A stretch of DNA of 64,000 bases from Acanthochromis polyacanthus (Eukaryota > Chordata > Actinopteri > Pomacentridae), in the NCBI RefSeq assembly GCF_021347895.1, contig NC_067132.1, positions 27,125,757 through 27,189,756 on the forward strand, in the 5' to 3' direction. The stretch's first letter is position 1. Every line of letters begins with the position of its first letter. The notes beneath the pieces were generated by a model that saw only the letters and a list, made by a program, of their open reading frames with translations, searched no databases and was not told the DNA's origin. A program made the translations under genes and the position numbers. This document shows positions 54,311 to 64,000 of this stretch, piece after piece.

Positions 54311-56203
54311 AAAAAAAATAATAATACAAGAATAATTGAGTAATCCAAAATTAATTTTTTGTCATTTTTTTGTGTATTTGAATGCATAAAGAACAAAATG
54401 CTGTTCTCTCAGTCGCAGTAAAATAGAAATGACAATAAATATAAAATAAATAACTACAAAAATACATCAAAGAAAAGTAAATGTAGAAAACCAACATAAA
54501 ATCGAAGCTCTGATGATTCTACCTGTTTTTACGTTTCTGGTTCGACAAAATGAGTCACTTTACCAATTTTGTTATAATGCCTTTCAAATCCGCCAAAGAG
54601 TTAAACAAAACAAAAAACTTCCACCACCTTTGCTGCTTTCTAGACCTTAGGAGTGGCGTTCTTTAAAATAACCCGTCGCTGTGATGTGTTTCTGAATGTT
54701 CCTATCAGCTGCAGACAGGAGGTTAAACACAACCCAGATGGATAATGTGTCTTAACAATGTGTGAGAGCCATTTTTACCTCTCCTCCCTGCGTGGCGTGA
54801 CTCTCCGACCGTGGATATGATGGCGTTTCCAGAAAAAACACAACAATATCCACAGCGGATAGTTGAATAAACCCCCGAGGCGCCGTTTTATCAGCTGCAA
54901 GTCCAGCGTCGAGACAATAGTAATAATTAAATTTTCCCATTTATCAGAAGGATAACGTACACTGTCTGCCAACGATACAGCTCAGACCCAAAGTGTTTAG
55001 ACAGTGTCACATTTTTGGTTCTTTTGGCTTCATAAATGCAGCACAAATTAAACTGTGTGACTTGAGCATGTTTCTATCCAAACTAAACAAAAAATGTTGG
55101 TGTTTTCCACCTTTTTATACTAAGTTCTTCCAATATAGTGTTTTTTTTGTGAGCCAAAGGATACTAAAGTGTCTGCAGGTCTTAGATTTCATTGACATTG
55201 ATGCTGAAATATTAAAAATGATAGCCTTTTTATGCATGCACATGTATCCAGCATCTTTGTTCCTTTTGGTTAGGACTAATTATAAAAAAAATACTTTTCT
55301 TTCACTGTCACATTTACAGCTTGAACTCAAGCCTAATGCTGAAGCATAGAAGTGTTTATTGAACCTCTGTGTATTTAAAACCACTTACAGAAAGGACATT
55401 ATTTCTAATAGCTTCTATTAGACTTTTTTTTTCTATATATTCAGGTACAGAACATTTTGAGTCTTCTCTCCATTTTCCATCGAAGTGATGTCTTGTAAAA
55501 CTTGTGTGGGTGGGAAAAAAAAGGTACTCAAAGACGAATTTGTCTGAGCTTGCATGGTCATGGTCAGCGAGTGGAAAAAATGCACAGTCAAATGTGTGTC
55601 TCGGCGAGGAGACACAAATCACTGGGCAGCTGTCATGCATGCTGTTTTAAATTAAAGTGTGCAGCGAATAGACACAGTAATGTAAACACTTAATGAAAAT
55701 TTACCTGAGCTATGAATATCCAAATTACAAACAGAGCTGTTCCTGCCACTGTGGGAGAACGGAAGGAAGTTGATTATGTAAGAGGAAACTATTCTTTTAG
55801 CAATTTTGGTGGGACCTTTTTTTACGAGTTGAGAGATTTAGGAGCTATTTTAGTCATCGTTCTGGTCATTAATCAAGGAAAAACTGTTCCGAACAAATAT
55901 ATAAAATAAATCGTGCTCAAAAAGTGTTATAGTATATACTTTGTTAAATAAATGTCACATGATAACAGAGTTTAAAATCATGAAATCAGAGTATAGTGTG
56001 TGAAGATGTCATAACATTGTGCATTATGAAACGTGCAAACAATAGAATATATGAGGAAAACTACAAGAATATATTATGTTAGAAAATACCAAAGTATACT
56101 ATGTTAAAAAAATCTCATACGGTATGTTAATTTAGTATTTTATAGAAGCATTATACTGGTTTGTTTATAAAAATACCAAAAGACAGAATGACGTTTGTAA
56201 GGC

Positions 56204-56221
56204 TTTTTTTTTTTTTTTTTT
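56204..56221. repeat. T18 homopolymer at the satellite edge
   Basis: This T run ends eight bases before the first inverted satellite unit and so marks the left border of satellite-related sequence. Confidence 0.85.
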
Positions 56222-56228
56222 ACCGCAT

Positions 56229-56379
56229 AGTAAACTGTGACGTTTTGGTGACATTTTGGACGACAGACTAAACTATGTGGTTTAGTTTGTCATCAAAAAT
56301 GACATAAAACCATCATAGTTTAGTATGTGGTCTAAAATGTCACCAAAACGTCATAGTTTAGTATGCCGTCCAAAATGTG
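56229..56379. repeat. Outlying satellite units in inverted, then direct orientation
   Basis: 56229-56275 reads as the reverse complement of the satellite unit ('gacgttttggtgacattttg' then 'gacgacagactaaactatg'). Degenerate units in the array orientation follow from about 56277, ending 'gtccaaaatgtggaaaattc'. The junction near 56275 is therefore head to head and could fold back on itself. Confidence 0.85.
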
Positions 56380-56756
56380 GAAAATTCTATAATTCTACAA
56401 TTTCATTTAGCAGACGCTTTTGTCCAAAGCAACGTACAACACATCAAGAATTCAGACATAAGGAAAGTGCAAAAAGTGCTTCAAGTGTGATTGGTCAAAG
56501 GTGTTGCCATCTAATTGCAGAAGAATTGCCAACCTCCCCCTTTTTTTCCAACTTTGTCAGTGGTAAATAAGTGCTGGGTTTTGGTCCACTTGACTTATTC
56601 TACCCCTAAGGTGGAGTCAGATTAAGTGCGTAAGTGTTCTCTGAACAATTGAGTCTTCAAATGTCTCTTAAAAGTAGAAAGGCACTCAGCAGAACACACA
56701 GAGTTTGGGAGTTTGTTCCACCGTTTGGGAACAACAGAGGAGAAGAGGTAAAAAAA
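56380..56756. repeat. Dispersed teleost repeat inserted within satellite sequence
   Basis: It begins with 'catttagcagacgcttttgt' and 'ccaaagcaacgtacaaca', a motif I know from very common fish repeats, and ends 'gggaacaacagaggagaaga' followed by A9. Satellite units lie on both sides (to 56379 and from 56757). The same family, opposite strand, is the target of the hAT element at 45487. Confidence 0.7.
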
Positions 56757-57527
56757 AACTCAGAGTTTAGTATGTCGTCCAAAATGTCATCAAAACGTCA
56801 TAGTTTAGTATGTCGTTCAAAATGTCACCAAAAACGTCATGGTTTAGTATGTTGTCCAAAATGTGGAAAAAAAACGTCGTAGTTTAGTATGTCATCAAAA
56901 CTGTCACCAAAAACGTCATAGTTTACTATGTCGTTCAAAATGTCACCAAAACGTCATAGTTTAGTATGTCGTCCAAAATGTCATCAAAACGTCATAGTTT
57001 ACTATGTCGTCCAAAATGTCATCAAAACGTCATAGTTTAGTATGTCGTTCAAAATGTCACCAAAGACGTCATAGTTGAGTATGTCGTTCAAAATGTCACC
57101 AAAAACGTCGTAGTTTAGTATGTTGTCCAAAATGTGGAAAAAAACGTCATAGTTTAGTATGTCATCCAAAATGTAACCAAAAACGTCATAGTTTAGTATG
57201 TCGTTCAAAATGTCACCAAAAACATCATAGTTTAGTATGTCGTTCAAAATGTCACCAAAAACGTCATAGTTTAGTATGTCGTTCAAAATGTCACCAAAAA
57301 CATCATAGTTTAGTATGTCGTCCAAAATGTCACCAAAAACGTCAAAGGTTAGTATGTTGTCCAAAATGTGGAAAAAAAACGTCGCAGTTTCGTATGTCAT
57401 CCAAAATGTGGAAAACACGTCATAGTTTAGTATGTCGTCCAAAATGTCACCAAAAACGTCATAGTTTAGTATGTCATCCAAAATGTGGAAAACACGTCAT
57501 AGTTTAGTATGTCGTTCAAAATGTCAC

Positions 57528-58937
57528 CAAAAATGTCATAGTTTCGTATGTCATCCAAAATGTGGAAAACACGTCATAGTTTAGTATGTCGTCCAAAATG
57601 TCACCAAAAACGTCATAGTTTAGTATGTTGTCCAAAATGTGGAAAAAAACGTCATAGTTTAGTATGTCGTTCAAAATGTCACCAAAACGTCATAGTTTAG
57701 AATGTCGTTCAAAACGTCACCAAAAACGTCATAGTTTAGTATGTCATCCAAAATGTGGAAAACGCGTCATAGTTTAGTATGTCGTTTAAAATGTCACCAA
57801 AAATGTCATAGTTTAGTATGTCGTCCAAAATGTCATCAAAACGTCTTATTTTAGTATATCGTTCAAAATGTCACCAAAAACATCATAGTTTAGTATGTCG
57901 TCCAAAATGTCACCAAAACGTCATAGTTTACTATGTCGTCCAAAATGTCACCAAAAATGTCATAGTTGAGTATGTCGTCCAAAATGTCACCACAATTGTC
58001 ATATGTTAATATGTCATCCAAAATGTGGAAAACACGTCATAGTTTAGTATATCGTTCAAAATGTCACCAAAAACATCAGAGTTGAGTATGTCGTCCAAAC
58101 TGTCACCAAAACGTCATAGTTTACTATGTCGTCCAAAATGTCACCAAAAATGTCATAGTTGAGTATGTCGTCCAAAATGTCACCAAAAACGTCATAGTTT
58201 AGTGTGTCATCCAAAATGTGGAAAACACGTCATAGTTTAGTATATCGTTCAAAATGTCACCAAAAACGTCATAGTTTAGTATGTCGTTCAAAATGTCACC
58301 AAAAACATCATAGTTTAGTATGTCGTCCAAAATGTCACCAAAAACGTCAAAGGTTAGTATGTTGTCCAAAATGTGGAAAAAAACGTCGTAGTTTCATATG
58401 TCATCCAAAATGTGGAAAACACGTCATAGTTTAGTATGTCGTTCAAAATGTCACCAAAAATGTCATAGTTTCGTATGTCATCCAAAATGTGGAAAACACG
58501 TCATAGTTTAGTATGTCGTCCAAAATGTCACCAAAAACGTCATAGTTTAGTATGTTGTCCAAAATGTGGAAAAAAACGTCATAGTTTAGTATGTCGTTCA
58601 AAATGTCACCAAAACGTCATAGTTTAGAATGTCGTTCAAAACGTCACCAAAAACGTCATAGTTTAGTATGTCATCCAAAATGTGGAAAACGCGTCATAGT
58701 TTAGTATGTCGTTTAAAATGTCACCAAAAATGTCATAGTTTAGTATGTCGTCCAAAATGTCATCAAAACGTCTTATTTTAGTATATCGTTCAAAATGTCA
58801 CCAAAAACATCATAGTTTAGTATGTCGTCCAAAATGTCACCAAAACGTCATAGTTTACTATGTCGTCCAAAATGTCACCAAAAATGTCATAGTTGAGTAT
58901 GTCGTCCAAAATGTCACCACAATTGTCATATGTTAGT
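57528..58937. repeat. Higher-order duplication in the satellite, period 927 bp
   Basis: The block from about 57528 to 58009 recurs at 58455-58936 nearly unchanged, including rare variants such as 'cgtcttattttagtatatcg' and 'caattgtcatatgtta'. Just upstream, the marker 'cgtcaaaggttagtatgttg' is offset by 1,005 bp rather than 927. The difference of 78 is exactly two 39-bp units, so one copy lost or gained two units. Confidence 0.88.
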
Positions 58938-60229
58938 ATGTCATCCAAAATGTCACCAAAAACGTCATAGTTTGGTATGTCGTCCAAAATGTCACCAGAA
59001 TTGTCATATGTTAGTATGTCATCCAAAATGTCACCAAAAACGTCATAGTTTAGAATGTCGTTCAAAACGTCACCAAACACGTCATAGTTTAGTATGTCAT
59101 CCAAAATGTGGAAAACACGTCATATTTTAGTATATCGTCCAAAATGTCACCAAAAATGTCATAGTTGAGTATGTCGTCCAAAATGTCACCACAATTGTCA
59201 TATGTTAGTATGTCATCCAAAATGTCACCAAAAACGTCATAGTTTAGTATGTCGTCCAAAATGTCACCAAAAACGTCATAGTTTAGTATGTCATCCAAAA
59301 TGTCACCAAAAATGTCATAGTTTAGTATGTCATCCAAAATGTCACCAAAGACGTCATAGTTTAATATTGTTGTCCAAAATGTCACCAAAAACGTCATAGT
59401 TTAGTATGTCGTCCAAAATGTCACCAAAACGTCATAGTTTACTATGTCGTCCAAAATGTCACCAAAAATGTCATAGTTGAGTATGTCGTCCAAAATGTCA
59501 CCACAATTGTCATATGTTAGTATGTCATCCAAAATGTCACCAAAAACGTCATAGTTTAGTATGTCATCCAAAATGTCACCAAAAATGTCATAGTTTAGTA
59601 TGTCATCCAAAATGTCACCAAAGATGTCATAGTTTAATATTGTTGTCCAAAATGTCACCAAAAACATCATAGTTTAGTATATCGTTCAAAATGTCGCAAA
59701 AAATGTCATAGGTTAGTATGTTGTCCAAAATGTGGAAAAAAAGTCATAGTTTAGTATGTCATCCAAAATGTGGAAAACACGTCATAGTTTAGTATATCGT
59801 CCAAAATGTCACCAAAAACATCATAGTTTAGTATGTTGTCCAAAATGTCACCAAAAATGTCATAGTTTAGTATGTCGTCCAAAATGTCACCAAAAATGTC
59901 ATAGTTGAGTATGTCATCCAAAATGTCACCAGAATTGTCATATGTTAGTATGTCATCCAAAATGCCACCAAAAACGTCATAGTTTAGAATGTCGTTCAAA
60001 ATGTCACCAAAAACGTCATAGTTTAATATGTCGTCCAAAATGTGGAAAAAAACCGTCATAGTTTAGTATGTCGTTCAAAATGTCACCAAAAATGTCATAG
60101 TTTCGTATGTCATCCAAAATGTGGAAAACACGTCATAGTTTAGTATGTCGTCCAAAATGTCACCTAAAACGTCATAGTTTAGTATGTTGTCCAAAATGTG
60201 GAAAAAAACGTCATAGTTTAGTATGTCGT

Positions 60230-63200
60230 TCAAAATGTCACCAAAAACGTCATAGTTTAGTATGTTGTCCAAAATGTGGAAAAAAACGTCATAGTTTAGA
60301 ATGTCGTTCAAAACGTCACCAAAAACGTCATAGTTTAGTATGTTGTCCAAAATGTGGAAAAAAACGTCATAGTTTAGTATGTCGTTTAAAATGTCACCAA
60401 AAATGTCATAGTTTAGTATGTCGTCCAAAATGTCATCAAAACATCATATTTTAGTATATCGTTCAAAATGTCACCAAAAACGTCATAGTTTAGTATGTCG
60501 TCCAAAATGTGGAAAACGCGTCATAGTTTAGTATTTCGTTTAAAATGTCACCAAAAATGTCATAGTTTAGTATGTCGTCCAAAATGTCATCAAAACGTCA
60601 TATTTTAGTATGTCGTCCAAAATGTCATCAAAACGTCATATTTTAGTATATCGTTCAAAATGTCACCAAAACGTCATAGTTGAGTATGTCGTCCAAAATG
60701 TCACCACAATTGTCATATGTTAGTATGTCATCCAAAATGTCACCAAAAACGTCATAGTTTAGTATGTCGTCCAAAATGTCACCAGAATTGTCATATGTTA
60801 GTATGTCATCCAAAATGTCACCAAAAACGTCATAGTTTAGAATGTCGTTCAAAACGTCACCAAAAACGTCATAGTTTAGTATGTCATCCAAAATGTGGAA
60901 AACACGTCATATTTTAGTATATCGTTCAAAATGTCACCAAAAACATCATAGTTTAGTATGTCATCCAAAATGTCACCAAAAACGTCATATTTTAGTATGT
61001 CGTCCAAAATGTCACCAAAAACGTCATAGTTTAGTATGTCATCCAAAATGTCACCAAAAATGTCATAGTTTAGTATGTCGTCCAAAATGTCACCAAAGAC
61101 GTCATAGTTTAGTATGTCGTTCAAAATGTCACCAAAAACATCATAGTTTAGTATATCGTTCAAAATGTCACAAAAAATGTCATAGGTTAGTATGTTGTCC
61201 AAAATGTGGAAAAAAAACGTCATAGTTTAGTATGTCATCCAAAATGTGGAAAACACGTCACAGTTTAGTATATCGTTCAAAATGTCACCAAAAACCTCAT
61301 AGTTTAGTATGTCGTCCAAAATGTGGAAAAAAACATCATAGTTGAGTATGTCGTCCAAACTGTCACCAAAACGTCATAGTTTACTATGTCGTCCAAAATG
61401 TCACCAAAAATGTCATAGTTGAGTATGTCGTCCAAAATGTCACCACAATTGTCATAGTTTAGTATGTCGTCCAAAACGTCACCAAAAACGTCATAGTTTA
61501 GTATGTCGTCCAAAACGTCACCAAAAACGTCGTAGTTTAGTATGTCGTCCAAAATGTCACCAGAATTGTCATATGTTAGTATGTCATCCAAAATGTCACC
61601 AAAAACGTCATAGTTTAGTATGTCATCCAAAATGTCACCAAAAACATCATAGTTTAGTATGTCATCCAAAATGTCACCAAAAACGTCATAGTTTAGTATG
61701 TCGTCCAAAATGTCATCAAAACGTCATAGTTTACTATGTCGTCCAAAATGTCACCAAAAATGTCATAGTTTAGTATGTCGTCCAAAATGTCACCAAAAAC
61801 GTCATAGTTGAGTATGTCATCCAAAATGTCACCAGAATTGTCATAGTTTAGTATGTCATCCAAAATGTCACCAAAAACGTCATAGTTTAGTATGTCGTCC
61901 AAAATGTCATCAAAACGTCATAGTTTACTATGTCGTCCAAAATGTCACCAAAAACGTCATAGTTTAGTATGTCATCCAAAATGTCACCAAAAATGTCATA
62001 GTTTAGTATGTCATCCAAAATGTCACCAAAGACGTCATAGTTTAATATTGTTGTCCAAAATGTCACCAAAAACGTCATAGTTTAGTATATCATTCAAAAT
62101 GTCACAAAAAATGTCATAGGTTAGTATGTTGTCCAAAATGTGGAAAAAAACGTCATAGTTTAGTATGTCATCCAAAATGTGGAAAACACGTCATAGTTTA
62201 GTATATCGTTCAAAATGTCACCAAAAACATCAGAGTTTAGTATGTCGTCCAAACTGTCACCAAAACGTCATAGTTTACTATGTCGTCCAAAATGTCACCA
62301 AAAATGTCATAGTTTTGTATGTCATCCAAAATGTCACCAAAGACGTCATAGTTTAATATTGTTGTCCAAAATGTCAGCAAAACGTCATAGTTTAGTATGT
62401 CGTCCAAAATGTCACCAAAAATGTCATAGTTTAGTATGTCGTCCAAAATGTCATCAAAACGTCATAGTTTAGTATGTCGTCCAAAATGTCATCAAAACGT
62501 CATAGTTTAGTATGTCGTCCAAAATGTCACCAAAAACATCATAGTTTACTATGTCGTCCAAAACGTCACCAAAAACGTCGTAGTTTAGTATGTCATCCAA
62601 AATGTGGAAAACACGTCATAGTTTAGTATATCGTTCAAAATGTCACCAAAAACGTCATAGTTTAGTATGTCGTCCAAAATGTGGAAAAAAACATCATAGT
62701 TTAATATGTCATCCAAAATGTCACCAAAAACGTCATAGTTGAGTATGTCGTCCAAAATGTCACCAGAATTGTCATATGTTAGTATGTCGTCCAAAACGTC
62801 ACCAAAAACGTCGTAGTTTAGTATGTCATCCAAAATGTGGAAAACACGTCATAGTTTAGTATATCGTTCAAAATGTCACCAAAAACGTCATAGTTTAGTA
62901 TGTTGTCCAAAATGTCATCAAAACGTCATAGTTTAGTATGTCGTCCAAAATGTCACCAAAAACGTCATAGTTTAGTATGTTGTCCAAAATGTGGAAAAAA
63001 ACGTCATAGTTTAGAATGTCGTTCAAAACGTCACCAAAAACGTCATAGTTTAGTATGTTGTCCAAAATGTGGAAAAAAACGTCATAGTTTAGTATGTCGT
63101 TTAAAATGTCACCAAAAATGTCATAGTTTAGTATGTCGTCCAAAATGTCATCAAAACATCATATTTTAGTATATCGTTCAAAATGTCACCAAAAACGTCA

Positions 63201-63370
63201 TAGTTTAGTATGTCGTCCAAAATGTGGAAAACGCGTCATAGTTTAGTATTTCGTTTAAAATGTCACCAAAAATGTCATAGTTTAGTATGTCGTCCAAAAT
63301 GTCATCAAAACGTCATATTTTAGTATGTCGTCCAAAATGTCATCAAAACGTCATATTTTAGTATATCGTT
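60230..63370. repeat. Higher-order duplication in the satellite, offset 2,715 bp
   Basis: The run ending 'cgtcatcaaaacatcatatt' near 60450 recurs near 63165 with the same order of subtypes and the same rare variant 'tagtatttcgtttaaaatg'. In the second location that variant appears three times (about 63247, 63438 and 63592), showing further local expansion. Confidence 0.8.
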
Positions 63371-64000
63371 CAAAATGTCACCAAAAACGTCATAGTTTAG
63401 TATGTCGTCCAAAATGTGGAAAACGCGTCATAGTTTAGTATTTCGTTTAAAATGTCACCAAAAATGTCATAGTTTAGTATGTCGTCCAAAATGTCATCAA
63501 AACATCATATTTTAGTATATCGTTCAAAATGTCACCAAAAACGTCATAGTTTAGTATGTCGTCCAAAATGTGGAAAACGCGTCATAGTTTAGTATTTCGT
63601 TTAAAATGTCACCAAAAATGTCATAGTTTAGTATGTCGTCCAAAATGTCATCAAAACGTCATATTTTAGTATGTCGTCCAAAATGTCATCAAAACGTCAT
63701 ATTTTAGTATATCGTTCAAAATGTCACCAAAACGTCATAGTTTACTATGTCGTCCAAAATGTCACCAAAAACGTCATAGTTTAGTATGTCGTCCAAAATG
63801 TCACCAGAATTGTCATATGTTAGTATGTCATCCAAAATGTCACCAAAAACGTCATAGTTTAGTATGTCGTCCAAAATGTCACCAGAATTGTCATATGTTA
63901 GTATGTCATCCAAAATGTCACCAAAAACGTCATAGTTTAGAATGTCGTTCAAAACGTCACCAAAAACGTCATAGTTTAGTATGTCATCCAAAATGTGGAA

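Larger units (their letters stand above)
44127..64000 (+). other. DROSHA intron (9th in window), phase 1, continues past the window end
   Basis: At least 19.9 kb with no recognisable DROSHA tail exon. It carries repeated blocks (44640-47225), a hAT-type element (45487-46056), several copies of a fish repeat (46460-48870), a 2-kb-spaced duplication (49871-52130) enclosing a helicase-bearing element (51104-51680), an inverted-repeat element (about 53400-53923) and the 39-bp satellite. Nothing identifiable in 52140-53310 or 54490-56200. It is also possible that the gene's last exon differs from what I expect, so calling all of this intron is an inference. Confidence 0.75.
56757..64000. repeat. 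39-bp satellite array, about 7.2 kb and roughly 185 units, running off the window
   Basis: The unit, read on the + strand, is 'cgtcatagtttagtatgtcg' followed by 'tccaaaatgtcaccaaaaa', 39 bp. A second subtype has 'tgtggaaaaaaa' or 'tgtggaaaaca' in place of 'tgtcaccaaaaa'. All units share one orientation. Main variation is at the two CpG sites and in the A-run length (38 versus 39 bp). Because 39 is a multiple of three and the unit lacks stops in some frames, frames repeat a 13-residue period on both strands (RHSLVCRPKCHQK on +, DDILNYDVFGDIL on -). These are repeat artefacts, since one-base A-run changes break them every few units. Longer duplications exist inside the array. No transposon ends were seen. 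The right border lies outside the window. Confidence 0.97.

Noticed and set aside
44127..56228. DROSHA tail exon (expected to begin by completing a Tyr codon and then N-F-P)
   Set aside because: I looked for it by eye after exon 9 and found no matching sequence; it is presumed to lie beyond 64000.
57002..57481. Long minus-strand frame of repeated DDILNYDVFGDIL and many similar frames on both strands up to 64000
   Set aside because: They are products of the 39-bp satellite. Frame openness follows from a unit length divisible by three; single-base changes in the A run end them, and both strands are equally open.
56757..64000. CRISPR-like array
   Set aside because: The whole 39-bp unit is repeated with no unique spacers, and the DNA is vertebrate.

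Overview
This is vertebrate, almost certainly teleost (ray-finned fish), genomic DNA. It holds one recognisable host gene on the + strand: the 3' part of DROSHA, the nuclear RNase III that makes pre-miRNAs. Nine coding exons (93-163, 14616-14660, 19852-20009, 32917-33022, 34197-34338, 37046-37128, 38680-38783, 42817-42909, 44080-44126) have AG/GT borders and matching phases. They join into 849 nt with no stop, covering the end of RNase IIIa, all of RNase IIIb and nearly all of the double-stranded-RNA-binding domain. The 5' exons lie before the window. The exon(s) for the C-terminal tail were not found before 64000, so the last intron appears to be more than 19.8 kb.

Everything else is intron, filled with teleost repeats. 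Intron 1 (164-14615) has a degenerate TTGCACAG-type tandem region, a BED-finger hAT remnant with terminal repeats and a near-perfect 8-bp target duplication, two decayed Tc1/mariner transposase remnants, a long CT tract and a SINE-like unit. Intron 2 has an AT tract next to a perfect 27-bp-arm hairpin and a tandem repeat. Intron 3 has a ~420-bp tandem duplication, several copies of a common fish repeat and a structurally complete 1,635-bp Tc1/mariner element (26684-28318) with an uninterrupted 350-residue DD34E transposase on the - strand. Introns 4-7 are mostly plain, with one tRNA-derived SINE. Introns 8 and 9 share local duplications on both sides of exon 9.

Intron 9 also carries a 570-bp hAT-type element with a perfect 8-bp target duplication, a terminal-inverted-repeat element holding a piece of a RecQ-like helicase, a ~520-bp inverted-repeat element, and a block duplicated at exactly 2 kb spacing. 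From about 56757 to the window end lies a 7.2-kb satellite of a 39-bp unit (roughly 185 copies), preceded by an inverted unit and a dispersed-repeat insertion at 56229-56756.

I see no second host gene, no rRNA or functional tRNA gene, no CRISPR and no operon structure. Exon borders and family calls come from reading the sequence and recalling DROSHA and common fish repeats; no database search was possible. The most unusual items are the satellite (higher-order duplications, variation concentrated at CpG sites, open frames on both strands) and the apparently intact Tc1 element. Neither is evidence of a new protein system.
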